From positions 1 through 21,514 of the IMG/VR virus record IMGVR_UViG_3300027736_000282: DNA of 21,514 nt. One strand, given 5' to 3'. Made by a program: the position numbers and the translations under genes. Numbering within the stretch: the first letter of the stretch is position 1; each line of letters begins with the position of its first letter. Below are positions 14,427 through 20,356 of this stretch, one piece after another. The notes beneath the pieces were generated by a model. That model ran no database searches. It was not told the origin of the DNA and saw only the letters and a program-made list of their open reading frames with translations. Origin of the DNA: a virus.

Positions 14427-14548
14427 ATTCACTCCTTTTTAAGTTGGTAAGAGGATTGTCAATGATTAAAAAAGGCTTGTGAACTAGGACAAACCCTATA
14501 TTGACAAACTAAATTTAAGTATAGGATTGCTTGTCAAAAGGAGACTAC
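14427..14548. promoter_or_regulatory. divergent early control region
   Basis: A 122-bp non-coding stretch between divergent operons. It contains three copies of the heptamer TTGACAA or its complement: TTGTCAA at 14456-14462, TTGACAA at 14501-14507, TTGTCAA at 14531-14537. They alternate in orientation and two are part of the longer GGATTG(CT)TGTCAA-like context. They can act as -35 elements and also as repressor half-sites. Candidate plus promoter is listed separately; on the minus strand -35-like TTGACA occurs but I see no convincing -10 at correct spacing. Confidence 0.6.
14501..14527 (+). promoter_or_regulatory. possible promoter for right-going operon
   Basis: Perfect -35 TTGACA at 14501-14506 and a weak -10 TAGGAT at 14522-14527, spacer 15. 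The ATG of the next gene is at 14549 with AGGAG 7 bases upstream, so the leader would be very short (about 15 bases). The short spacer suggests it needs an activator or is weak. Confidence 0.45.
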
Positions 14549-14923
14549 ATGGAACTAAAGCAACAACATATTTCAATTCTCAAGAGGTTGGCGCATGGCG
14601 CATCATCTATGAAACGCTTTACCGACAAGGATACAGAAGTTGGAAACCAAGGATTTCACTATCTGCGTTATTTAAACGATCTTCAGAACTTTGGGCTTGC
14701 GTTGGAGATTGATGAAGTTTGGCATATCACGGGGTTTGGGGTGGCTAAGTTGGCAGAACAAACTCCACGGGTTAACAAGGATAGAGTGGCGGCTGGAACT
14801 ACGACAGAAACCTATGATGGGGCAGACCTGAAACATGGTGGCAACAGGGTAGGTGCATCAGATTTCCTTAAATATCCTAGTAAGTTTGGGGACAATCTGG
14901 TATTGCCCAGAGTTTCCCTATAA
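14549..14923 (+). CDS. winged-helix-like protein, possible regulator
   Basis: 124 aa, ATG 14549 with AGGAG. Residues 1-75 ('LKQQHISILKRLAHGASSMKRF', 'FHYLRYLNDLQNFGLALEIDEVWHITGFGVAKLAEQ') have the helix/helix/wing pattern of small winged helix-turn-helix domains ending with the '..WHITxxGxxxL' hairpin. The C-terminal tail ('YDGADLKHGGNRVGASDFLKYPSKFGDNLVLPR') contains a 'Y.G.EL....G....R....PS..G..L.YP' pattern seen in other phage proteins of unknown role. As the first gene of the right-going operon and next to the divergent promoters, it could regulate the switch. No DNA-contact motif can be proved by eye. Confidence 0.65.
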   Translation: MELKQQHISILKRLAHGASSMKRFTDKDTEVGNQGFHYLRYLNDLQNFGLALEIDEVWHITGFGVAKLAEQTPRVNKDRVAAGTTTETYDGADLKHGGNRVGASDFLKYPSKFGDNLVLPRVSL

Positions 14924-15012
14924 TTGTTTGAAACACGGCTAGATACGAAGTCATGAGCGTATTGAAAAGAGAACAGACCCCTCCTGCCGAGGTTTCTTTC
15001 AAGGGTCGAATC

Positions 15013-15765
15013 ATGGGTCTGAAAACAATGCACTACTACCAGTTCAATATTGGGGACTATGCTTCCCACACACGGCACTTAAATGTCATAGAAGATTGCG
15101 CCTATCGCAGGTTGCTGGACTTCTACTATCTCCACGAAAAGCCGATAAAGCACCAAGACATTGCTCGGCAGATCAACATGAGAGAGTATGAACAAGAGGT
15201 CTTATCTGTCCTAAATGAGTTCTTTTTGTCATCAGAGGATGGCTTTGTAAGTCCACGGGCTAACAAGGAAATTGAGCATTATCACTCGAAGATTGTCCAA
15301 GCATCAAAGGCTGGTAAAGCGTCTGCTGAACGGAGGTTCAACGGGCGTTCAACGGGCGTTCAACCAACCAATAACCATAAACCAATAACCATTAACCATA
15401 AACCAAAGGTAGAGAGCACAAGAGGCTCACGCCTCTCTCCTGATTTTTGCTTAACAGAAGATTGGAAAGACTTTTGCCAACAAGATAGACCTGACCTTAA
15501 CCCGTCTAAAGTGTTTGAGACATTCAAAGACTATTGGGTAGCCAAGGCAGGTCAACAAGGGGTAAAGTTGGATTGGTTTGCTACATGGCGTAATTGGGTT
15601 AGAAGTCAGAATCAAGCCCCTGTAAACAAAGCAGACCAAGTGTTTACGACTGTGCCAAGCCGATTCGAGCGTGATCCAGCCTTGATTGATGTGGAAAACA
15701 GGTTAAAACAAGGCGTTCCCATGCCACCTGAGATTAAGTTGGCCTTAGAAAGGTTACGCAAATGA
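15013..15765 (+). CDS. DUF1376-type replication initiation protein
   Basis: About 250 aa. Start ATG 15013 is preferred for AAGGG 7 bases upstream; ATG 14953 (270 aa) and 15028 are alternatives, and the domain itself begins at 'MHYYQFNIGDY' (15028). 'YYQFNIGDYASHTRHLNVIEDCAYRRLLDFYYLHEKPI' is the DUF1376 signature, a winged-helix-like domain found at the start of phage replication proteins. A linker with an 11-bp tandem DNA repeat and the 'NNHKPITINHKP' region (about codons 118-131) follows, then a C-terminal helical domain ('EDWKDFCQQDRPDLNPSKVFETFKDYWVAKAG...WFATWRNWVR') resembling primosomal or lambda-O-like DNA-binding proteins. It probably recruits a helicase at the phage origin. Confidence 0.83.
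   Translation: MGLKTMHYYQFNIGDYASHTRHLNVIEDCAYRRLLDFYYLHEKPIKHQDIARQINMREYEQEVLSVLNEFFLSSEDGFVSPRANKEIEHYHSKIVQASKAGKASAERRFNGRSTGVQPTNNHKPITINHKPKVESTRGSRLSPDFCLTEDWKDFCQQDRPDLNPSKVFETFKDYWVAKAGQQGVKLDWFATWRNWVRSQNQAPVNKADQVFTTVPSRFERDPALIDVENRLKQGVPMPPEIKLALERLRK
15336..15406 (+). repeat. iteron-like tract inside the initiator gene
   Basis: Two tandem perfect copies of GTTCAACGGGC (15336-15346, 15347-15357) and a partial third at 15358-15364, followed by AT-rich direct repeats TAACCATAAACCAA at 15372-15385 and 15393-15406 (21 bp apart). The 11-bp unit is not a multiple of three, so the repeats act at DNA level. Lambda-type origins lie inside the initiator gene and use such iterons; origin function is inferred. 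Confidence 0.55.
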
Positions 15766-16613
15766 ACTCATTTTTAATAAAAGACGCCACCTGCATTAGT
15801 TTTTCAGGCGGTAGAACCTCCGCTTATATGCTGTGGAAGGTTTTACAGGCTCACGATATGAGCCTACCAAATCAAGCAAAAGTGATATTTTGTAACACAG
15901 GCAAAGAAGAAAATGCCACTTTAGACTTTGTAAACCAATGCTCTAAAGAATGGGGTGTTGAGATTACATGGCTAGAGTTTGCCGTTGAAAATGAGGAAAA
16001 AATCTCAAAAGTTGTCAATTACGAGATTGCAAGCAGAAATGGTGAGCCGTTTGATGCTGTAATAAATTGGTATCAACCCGCCTTGCCAAATGGAAGGGCT
16101 AGATACTGCTCTAGCCAAATGAAAACCAGAACCATGCACCGACATTTAAAGTCGCTGGGTTGGACAGAGTGGGACTCATTTATTGGGATTAGGGCAGATG
16201 AACCAAGGAGAGTGGCTAAATTTAGGGCTAATCCTCACCCTGAAAGGAAATACGAGACAGTTTGTATGCCTTTAGTCCCAATCGGGGTTTCGTCAAAAGA
16301 AGTCGGTAATTTTTGGGCAAACCAAACTTTTGACTTAGAACTGCCCAACATAAACGGAAAAACAATGCACGGAAACTGCGATTTATGTATGCTAAAACCA
16401 AAATCTCAGGTTTTGAGTTTGATAAAAGAAAAGCCAGAAAGAGCGTTGTGGTGGATGAAACAGGAGGCAGAGGCCGCCAAAAGATGCCACGGAGATGGGA
16501 AATTCTTTGCCATAGACCGCCCAAGTTATGCCCAAATGTATAAATACTCATTTGAACAAGACGATATGTTTGACCAAAATGAAGAAGGCATATCCTGCTT
16601 TTGCGGGGATTGA
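15762..16613 (+). CDS. PP-loop / PAPS-reductase-family protein
   Basis: 283 aa, ATGA overlap with the initiator gene. 'CISFSGGRTSAYMLWKV' (residues 11-27) is the PP-loop of adenine-nucleotide alpha hydrolases with T in place of the usual D (SGGxDS). 'AKVIFCNTGKEENATLDFV' and 'GRARYCSSQMKTRTMHRHL' match the phage branch of PAPS-reductase-like proteins. Cys pairs in 'GNCDLCMLK' (about 208-211) and a terminal 'CFCGD' could bind Fe-S or zinc. The family includes sulfur-transfer and DndC-like enzymes; phage members have no established function known to me. Substrate is unknown; a role in nucleotide or DNA modification is possible. It is too unlike assimilation CysH to assume sulfate reduction. Confidence 0.8.
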   Translation: MNSFLIKDATCISFSGGRTSAYMLWKVLQAHDMSLPNQAKVIFCNTGKEENATLDFVNQCSKEWGVEITWLEFAVENEEKISKVVNYEIASRNGEPFDAVINWYQPALPNGRARYCSSQMKTRTMHRHLKSLGWTEWDSFIGIRADEPRRVAKFRANPHPERKYETVCMPLVPIGVSSKEVGNFWANQTFDLELPNINGKTMHGNCDLCMLKPKSQVLSLIKEKPERALWWMKQEAEAAKRCHGDGKFFAIDRPSYAQMYKYSFEQDDMFDQNEEGISCFCGD

Positions 16614-16614
16614 A

Positions 16615-16857
16615 ATGACATTAAATGATGCCAGAAAACACCTCGACAGACTCAGAGAAGGTCATCTCATGCCCGTGGCTCTCACAACTCAAGCCTTACT
16701 CGTCACAGGAGACATTCCTCGAATATCTCACCCAACACTATGCTCTGATAGCAATGAATCCACAGACGATAGAGATTGCGAGATACAGAACCAAGGAATT
16801 GAAAGCAGATTTTCCTACTCTAGGTATCTTGGTAGCACAACGAATAAAGGAACTTAA
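16615..16857 (+). CDS. small phage protein overlapping the next gene (frame A)
   Basis: 80 aa from ATG 16615, one base after the PP-loop gene stop. The N-terminal 34 residues ('MTLNDARKHLDRLREGHLMP' and then 'VALTTQALLVTGDI') match a known type of small phage protein with a helix-helix pattern ending TGD(I/L). The last 45 residues are low-complexity and lack such character, because the same DNA encodes the protein in the +1 frame (16625-16873). So the conserved function is likely in the N-terminal part, with a tail imposed by the overlap. Confidence 0.6.
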   Translation: MTLNDARKHLDRLREGHLMPVALTTQALLVTGDIPRISHPTLCSDSNESTDDRDCEIQNQGIESRFSYSRYLGSTTNKGT

Positions 16858-16873
16858 AAATGCAATGCCCTAA
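16625..16873 (+). CDS. small phage protein overlapping frame A (frame B)
   Basis: 82 aa from ATG 16625 (ATGATG), nested in the previous gene in the +1 frame and continuing 16 bp past it. The C-terminal part ('LEYLTQHYALIAMNPQTIEIARYRTKEL' and then 'KADFPTLGILVAQRIKELKN') is well formed and resembles unassigned phage proteins near resolvase genes. The N-terminal 20 residues look filler-like (PENTSTDSEKV). No good ribosome site precedes ATG 16625, so it may depend on translation reinitiation from the neighbouring start 10 bases upstream. Both frames appear to be real in part. Confidence 0.6.
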   Translation: MMPENTSTDSEKVISCPWLSQLKPYSSQETFLEYLTQHYALIAMNPQTIEIARYRTKELKADFPTLGILVAQRIKELKNAMP

Positions 16874-17090
16874 GTGTCAATCAGATAAAAATAGGATTAC
16901 CGAGACAATCCAACATGAGGAATTCACATATCGCAGAAGAATGTGCAATATGTGCTTCACCCTTTTCAGGACAAAGGAAGAGGTATACAAAGGGGTTTTA
17001 CCTCAGAAGCCCCGTAGACTGATTAAGGCTGAACCGAAAGAGTATCAAAAGCACTTTGCGACAGACTTGCTTAAGAGGTTTTGGAAATGA
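16860..17090 (+). CDS. NrdR-like zinc-ribbon protein
   Basis: 76 aa with AAAGGA before ATG 16860. 'MQCPKCQSDKNRITETIQHEEFTYRRRMCNMCFTLFRTKEE' has four cysteines (3, 6, 29, 32) in the arrangement of the N-terminal zinc ribbon of NrdR (CPxC..RRRxCxxCxxxFxTxE). The ATP-cone domain of NrdR is absent; instead there is a basic C-terminal half. It probably binds DNA or RNA polymerase-like partners, possibly as a small regulator. ATGA overlap with the resolvase gene. Confidence 0.8.
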   Translation: MQCPKCQSDKNRITETIQHEEFTYRRRMCNMCFTLFRTKEEVYKGVLPQKPRRLIKAEPKEYQKHFATDLLKRFWK

Positions 17091-17566
17091 TTTACATAGG
17101 AATCGACCCTGGCTCAGTGTCTGGGGCTGTTGGTGCTGTGATGTCCAATGGAGATTATTTGGACTCATTTATGATTTCTCATCAAGACAAACACGTGTTG
17201 CCAATGGTCTTTAAGAACATGATTCTCCGCTTGGTAGACCCAAAAGAAGGGGCTGAAATCTGTTGCGAATTAGTCCATTCAATGCCTAATCAGGGTGTGG
17301 CAAGCACATTTCAATTTGGTAGGGCTGTGGGAGTCATTACAGCAGTTTGCACCCTCACAAATTACCCGTTGCACATGGTGTCACCCCAGCGCTGGAAACG
17401 CCATTATCACCTATCAAGCGATAAAAACGAAGCCCTAGATTGCGCTCGTATGCTATGGCCTGACGCACCATTGAAAAGAAAGAAAGACATAAACATAGCA
17501 GAATCACTCTTAATCGCTGAATATTGGCGGGACTGTATCAATGGAAAAACCAGAGATAAAGCATAA
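17087..17566 (+). CDS. RuvC-like Holliday junction resolvase
   Basis: 159 aa from ATG 17087 (ATGA overlap, AGAGG upstream); a TTG at 17081 is less likely. 'MIYIGIDPGSVSGAVGAV' with Asp7 is the first RuvC motif; 'CCELVHSMPNQGVASTFQFGRAVGVI' has Glu61 and the conserved Q-G-V...FGRA(V)G stretch of the phage RuvC-like group; 'SPQRWKRHYHLSSDKNEALDCARMLWP' and the final 'KDINIAESLLIAEY' supply the last acidic residues. It cuts branched DNA, as needed with the recombination set and for packaging. Motif order and length fit the family. Confidence 0.9.
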   Translation: MIYIGIDPGSVSGAVGAVMSNGDYLDSFMISHQDKHVLPMVFKNMILRLVDPKEGAEICCELVHSMPNQGVASTFQFGRAVGVITAVCTLTNYPLHMVSPQRWKRHYHLSSDKNEALDCARMLWPDAPLKRKKDINIAESLLIAEYWRDCINGKTRDKA

Positions 17567-17756
17567 TTTAATTAGATTCTCAGAGAAAGAGCGGGAGATT
17601 ATGCGAACCATTGGCGGCGGTAATCTTTCGGAGGGCGCACGAATATGCGTAATGTGGGGCGCACATTGTTGGAATTTAGGGCTGAATACTGAGATGGATT
17701 TGAAGCATATTGGATTGGTTACAGTTTCAACGACTGACCAACACCCCAACGAATAG
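17541..17756 (+). CDS. small protein, possible helix-type DNA-binding domain
   Basis: 71 aa beginning inside the resolvase gene (26 bp overlap). 'HNLIRFSEKEREIMRTIGGGNLSEGARICVMWGAHCWNLGL' resembles short ribbon-helix-helix type sequences (strand, then helix with 'NLSEGARI'), known in phages for small DNA-binding proteins. The last 20 residues are unstructured. The RHH call is weak. Confidence 0.6.
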   Translation: MEKPEIKHNLIRFSEKEREIMRTIGGGNLSEGARICVMWGAHCWNLGLNTEMDLKHIGLVTVSTTDQHPNE

Positions 17757-17827
17757 GGTAAATAAGCGATTTAAAGCCCCTACAAGCGATTATTTTGGGC
17801 TTGGCATACATAGAAGAAGGGTAAGGC
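17757..17827. other. 71-bp intergenic region with inverted and direct repeats
   Basis: Contains AAGCGATT at 17764-17771 and again at 17784-17791 (20 bp apart), and the inverted pair AAGCCC (17774-17779) / GGGCTT (17797-17802), which could form a weak 6-bp hairpin with a 17-base loop. It may be a weak terminator or regulatory site. No reading frame. Confidence 0.35.
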
Positions 17828-18289
17828 ATGGCAAGAGCGTTTGAAAAGAGCAAAAATCGAGAAAACAGGCTCAAAATATACGGGCAAAGATATGAGCGTC
17901 ATTGGTCTAGCCGTGTTGGTTGTTTTTATTGCGGTGATAAGTGGACAGAATTAGACCATTGCCCGCCCTTATCTTGGTGTGAATCAAAAGAGCATAAATG
18001 GTTTAAACAGCGAAAAATCGGGTTTTACTTGGTCAATTCATGCACCGATTGCAATAGGGCTTTATCTGATAGAGGGCTTTTCACTTTACAGGAACGGGCT
18101 GATTTCATACGCAAAAGACTAGAAAACAAGGCCGAAAAAATTGTTTTGTGGACTAAAGAGGAAATCAAGGAAATGAGCGAGAGATTTCAAAAGACCATAT
18201 TAGCCCGTCAAACCCTACAAAATACCCTCTTAGAACGCCTCTGGTTCGCTCAGGAACTGCAATTCAGGGCTGAGGATTTCCCTGAATAA
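17828..18289 (+). CDS. HNH-like nuclease protein
   Basis: 153 aa with an AAGGGTAAGG ribosome-like site before ATG 17828. 'GCFYCGDKWTELDHCPPLSW' (C32xxC35 ... D43-H44) and 'FYLVNSCTDCNRALSDR' (N70, C72, C75-N76) form a CxxC/DH/NxCxxCN pattern of the HNH superfamily, with zinc-binding Cys pairs. The C-terminal half is helical. In phages this class serves packaging, homing or general nicking. A free-standing (homing-like) role is possible but there are no flanking duplications. It is the last gene of the right-going operon. Confidence 0.75.
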   Translation: MARAFEKSKNRENRLKIYGQRYERHWSSRVGCFYCGDKWTELDHCPPLSWCESKEHKWFKQRKIGFYLVNSCTDCNRALSDRGLFTLQERADFIRKRLENKAEKIVLWTKEEIKEMSERFQKTILARQTLQNTLLERLWFAQELQFRAEDFPE

Positions 18290-18330
18290 ATAGACCCTAC
18301 ATTGAAGGGCTTAGAAGGGCTTAAAAATAG

Positions 18331-18356
18331 GCAAAGAAAAACCGCCCGAAGGCGGT
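18331..18356 (-). terminator. intrinsic terminator, left-going operon from 20.9 kb
   Basis: On the minus strand a stem ACCGCC / GGCGGT closed by the stable TTCG tetraloop is followed at once by TTTTT. This is a textbook rho-independent terminator lying 20 bp past the stop of the last gene (18377). In plus direction no T-tract follows the stem. Confidence 0.9.
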
Positions 18357-18376
18357 ATTAAGTGAGTGCTTACTAA

Positions 18377-18694
18377 CTAACTAAATGCTGATTCTGGTAT
18401 TTCATGGGTGAATTTATTTGTAGGGGTTGCCTTAAATTCATAGTAAGCCAAATATTCCCGTTCTCCCGTTTCAGGGTTAACAGTCCAAGCATTAGCAAAA
18501 TATTGCCCATCTACTTCGTCCCGCCAGATAACAAAATCATTCTCGCCTTTGGCTATACAGTCTTCGGAAGCATTTGGGCAGTAGTTTAAAAAGTCTTGCA
18601 AAGCCTCTTCTGGTGTCCCCATGTCAGGCACTCCAAGAGGGCTATTGTCAAATTGAGACTCAATTATTTCAATGTCAAAAAGTTGATATTTCAT
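18377..18694 (-). CDS. small protein of second early operon, unknown
   Basis: 105 aa, ATG 18694 with AAAAGGTGAAACC upstream. 'KYQLFDIEIIESQFDNSP' is followed by 'PEEALQDFLNYC' and 'NDFVIWRDEVDGQYFANAW', a soluble alpha/beta sequence with many aromatic and acidic residues. I do not recognise a family. It is the last gene before the terminator at 18331. Confidence 0.7.
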   Translation of the reverse strand: MKYQLFDIEIIESQFDNSPLGVPDMGTPEEALQDFLNYCPNASEDCIAKGENDFVIWRDEVDGQYFANAWTVNPETGEREYLAYYEFKATPTNKFTHEIPESAFS

Positions 18695-18705
18695 GGTTTC
18701 ACCTT

Positions 18706-18759
18706 TTATTTGCGTTTTAACAGAATTTGCAAGATTATCCCAATAATTGCATAAATCAA
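18706..18759 (-). CDS. 17-aa membrane micro-ORF
   Basis: TTG 18759 overlaps the previous stop in TTGA, with AGGGG 6 bases upstream, and reads MIYAIIGIILQILLKRK, a short hydrophobic helix with a basic end. The stop lies 11 bp before the next start. The layout parallels the TTGA-coupled start at 12829. The peptide is very short, so it may also be chance. Confidence 0.4.
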   Translation of the reverse strand: MIYAIIGIILQILLKRK

Positions 18760-19031
18760 AATATGCCCCTAAATTGCTCTAATGTGAGATAACGGGCAAA
18801 ATATTCATCTCCCAATTTTCTAAAGCAAGCATAAAGAGGGTAGCCCTCTGCATTGTCGCTATGTGCTTCACCTACTAAAAAAGCCCGTCTAATCATTGCC
18901 CTTGGCGGCACACATTCGAGCATCTCCCAGTACATTTTTTCGGTTGTATCTATCCATTCATTCGGCTTTGCTTCCATAGCATCCCAAAGGGGTTGCCACT
19001 CTAATAGGCTGTTTTCTTGGGTTGTATTCAT
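18756..19031 (-). CDS. conserved small phage protein (FLVGEA motif)
   Basis: 91 aa. 'WEMLECVPPRAMIRRAFLVGEAHSDNAEGYPLYACF...YFARYLTLEQFRGIF' matches a recurring phage/plasmid type of small protein: 'xxPPxxmxxxaFLVGEp...YxxF...Y....LTxxQF'. It is probably a soluble alpha/beta domain. The molecular function is not known to me. ATGA overlap with the upstream gene; TTGA overlap with the micro-ORF downstream. Confidence 0.72.
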   Translation of the reverse strand: MNTTQENSLLEWQPLWDAMEAKPNEWIDTTEKMYWEMLECVPPRAMIRRAFLVGEAHSDNAEGYPLYACFRKLGDEYFARYLTLEQFRGIF

Positions 19032-19321
19032 GCTGTAACTCCTTCAGTCAATTCGTTGATACGCTCGCACAAGTCCCGCAAGTTATAGCATTGGAAAACA
19101 ATACCGCCGCCATATTGTTTATTGTGGAACTTACGCCCGCCCAACTGTTTAGCCCTTGTGAGTGCCTGAGCGTATTTATCATTTATCAATCGGCCTTGTG
19201 CATCCCATCCCATAGTGATGGCGGCCTCTTCGTCTGTGTTTAGGTTTAAGTAGTGGCATACATAACGGGGATTTCCGTTAACGTCATTTTTTACCCGTGT
19301 GAAGTTATTTTCTTTAATCAT
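19028..19321 (-). CDS. small protein of second early operon, unknown
   Basis: 97 aa, ATG 19321 with the operon motif TTTTTTAAAATAGGTGTAAATATG-type leader (AGGTG about 6 bases before the start). Sequence 'NNFTRVKNDVNGNPRYVCHYLNLN' starts beta-like and is followed by helix 'KYAQALTRAKQLGGRKFHNKQYGGGIVFQCYNL', a mix typical for small alpha/beta phage proteins. No family recognised. It follows the attenuator/terminator-like element at 19337-19360. Confidence 0.7.
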   Translation of the reverse strand: MIKENNFTRVKNDVNGNPRYVCHYLNLNTDEEAAITMGWDAQGRLINDKYAQALTRAKQLGGRKFHNKQYGGGIVFQCYNLRDLCERINELTEGVTA

Positions 19322-19336
19322 ATTTACACCTATTTT

Positions 19337-19360
19337 AAAAAACCCTAGTCAATCACTAGG
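19337..19360 (-). terminator. terminator/attenuator after the clamp-like gene
   Basis: On the minus strand CCTAGT / ACTAGG form a 6-bp stem with a 5-base loop, followed by GTTTTTT. It overlaps the left end of the repeat at 19350-19393. In the other copy of the repeat the same arm pairs differently and no T-run follows, so only this copy looks able to terminate. Some read-through is expected because genes continue downstream without an evident new promoter. Confidence 0.65.
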
Positions 19361-19393
19361 CCATAAACCCCTATTTCTAAGGGTTTACAGTCT
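19350..19393 (-). repeat. 44-bp hairpin repeat, copy 1
   Basis: Nearly identical to 20083-20126, with differences limited to four consecutive bases in the hairpin loop. The stem is at 19364-19387: on the minus strand TAAACCCTTA, loop GAAA, TAGGGGTTTA, i.e. ten pairs including one G-U that can form only in minus-strand RNA. The loop here is of GNRA type. Confidence 0.85.
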
Positions 19394-19399
19394 CAGGGA

Positions 19400-20029
19400 T
19401 TAAGCCGTTGCCTTCTCAGTTTCTACGGCCTTTGGAACATAGCACCATTGTGGAATTGTTGCACCAGTTCCGTCACGCATTGGCATGATTACCCCTATAA
19501 AATTACTCACGCCGATATTGACTAAGGCACTTTGGTTGCCCCGTTGCAAAATGGATACAGTAGGGATCGCGCCTTTTTTGCTCTCTTTTATATCTTGCGC
19601 CGCTTGGTGAAATGCTAAAACGTATTCAGGGTTATAGCAAGCGGGCGCAATATCATCATCTTTTAAGACTAATGGCAATACCCTATCACAATCGGGAAAT
19701 GTCCCGTCAATGGCTTGGAATGTATGCTCGCCGTCTGGTGTGATTACATGGATTTTGAAACCGTCAACTGTAAAGTGTAGGATTTCATTGGCATTTTTAA
19801 CAGTCCCGATTAGAGACTTTATTGCATCATTGCCAATGGTAACGGCGTTTTGTGGCTTAGTTTCGTCATCTATCAACAATCTGCCCATGATGTGCCCATT
19901 TGTTGATTCTAGATAAGTGCCCCGATTATTTTGCACTACATGGATACCTTGCAAGTAATAACGTATGTCTTTAATTGCACTAAAACGAGACAATGCTTTT
20001 AATTGTTTGCGGAGAATTGTAAATTTCAT
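19400..20029 (-). CDS. short DNA polymerase sliding-clamp-like protein
   Basis: 209 aa from ATG 20029 (AGGTG, 6 bases upstream). 'KFTILRKQLKALSRFSAIKDIRYYLQGIHV' and 'YLESTNGHIMGRLLID' resemble the beta-clamp domain signature (xxxDIRYYLxGxx..xxATDGHRL) found in phage DnaN-like proteins; 'GTFPDCDRVLP' matches the clamp segment '..FPDxxxxxP'. At 209 residues it is clearly shorter than bacterial DnaN (about 366 residues), so it probably has two clamp folds and would need trimerization or another oligomer to encircle DNA, or it is a decoy of the host clamp. The gene is flanked by the 44-bp hairpin repeats. Confidence 0.7.
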   Translation of the reverse strand: MKFTILRKQLKALSRFSAIKDIRYYLQGIHVVQNNRGTYLESTNGHIMGRLLIDDETKPQNAVTIGNDAIKSLIGTVKNANEILHFTVDGFKIHVITPDGEHTFQAIDGTFPDCDRVLPLVLKDDDIAPACYNPEYVLAFHQAAQDIKESKKGAIPTVSILQRGNQSALVNIGVSNFIGVIMPMRDGTGATIPQWCYVPKAVETEKATA

Positions 20030-20082
20030 AATTGACACCTATTAAAGAAAATTAAGCATAGGCAAACCCATGCCCCTAATGA

Positions 20083-20126
20083 CAATCACTAGGCCATAAA
20101 CCCCTAAAATTAAGGGTTTACAGTCT
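20083..20126 (-). repeat. 44-bp hairpin repeat, copy 2
   Basis: Same element as 19350-19393 upstream of the clamp-like gene. The stem at 20097-20120 has loop ATTT on the minus strand instead of GAAA. A second stem follows (20075-20093): CCTAGTGA, loop TTG, TCATTAGG, eight pairs with one G-U. No T-run follows, so it would not terminate. Confidence 0.85.
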
Positions 20127-20131
20127 TATGA

Positions 20132-20329
20132 CTAATTATTGTTTGAAGTGATTTTGCAATATTCAACCCATTCATCATGTGTCATTTCCTTATGTGCTTC
20201 AAAGGTAACACCATTTATAGTTACTTTTTGCAAGATAAATGCATCAGTTGCCCCATTGGGCACGCCATTGGACAAATAGGGTTTATGGGAGACAATGCGA
20301 CCAGTTGATAAAAGAATATCGGTTTTCAT
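20132..20329 (-). CDS. small protein of second early operon, unknown
   Basis: 65 aa from ATG 20329 (motif TTTTTAAAAGGTGTTAATTATG-like, AGGTG). Sequence 'KTDILLSTGRIVSHKPYLSNGVPNGATDAFILQKVTINGVTFEAHKEMTHDEWVEY' starts with beta strands and ends in a helix. I do not recognise it. The stop is directly before copy 2 of the hairpin repeat. Confidence 0.65.
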   Translation of the reverse strand: MKTDILLSTGRIVSHKPYLSNGVPNGATDAFILQKVTINGVTFEAHKEMTHDEWVEYCKITSNNN

Positions 20330-20356
20330 AATTAACACCTTTTAAAAAGTTAAAGA

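Noticed and set aside
14919-14924. Perfect TATAAT before the DUF1376 gene
   Set aside because: No -35 element at 15-19 bp and no TG extension; the hexamer lies at the end of the upstream gene.
16228-16551. 107-codon antisense frame in the PP-loop gene
   Set aside because: Fully opposite a gene with clear motifs; no start signal.
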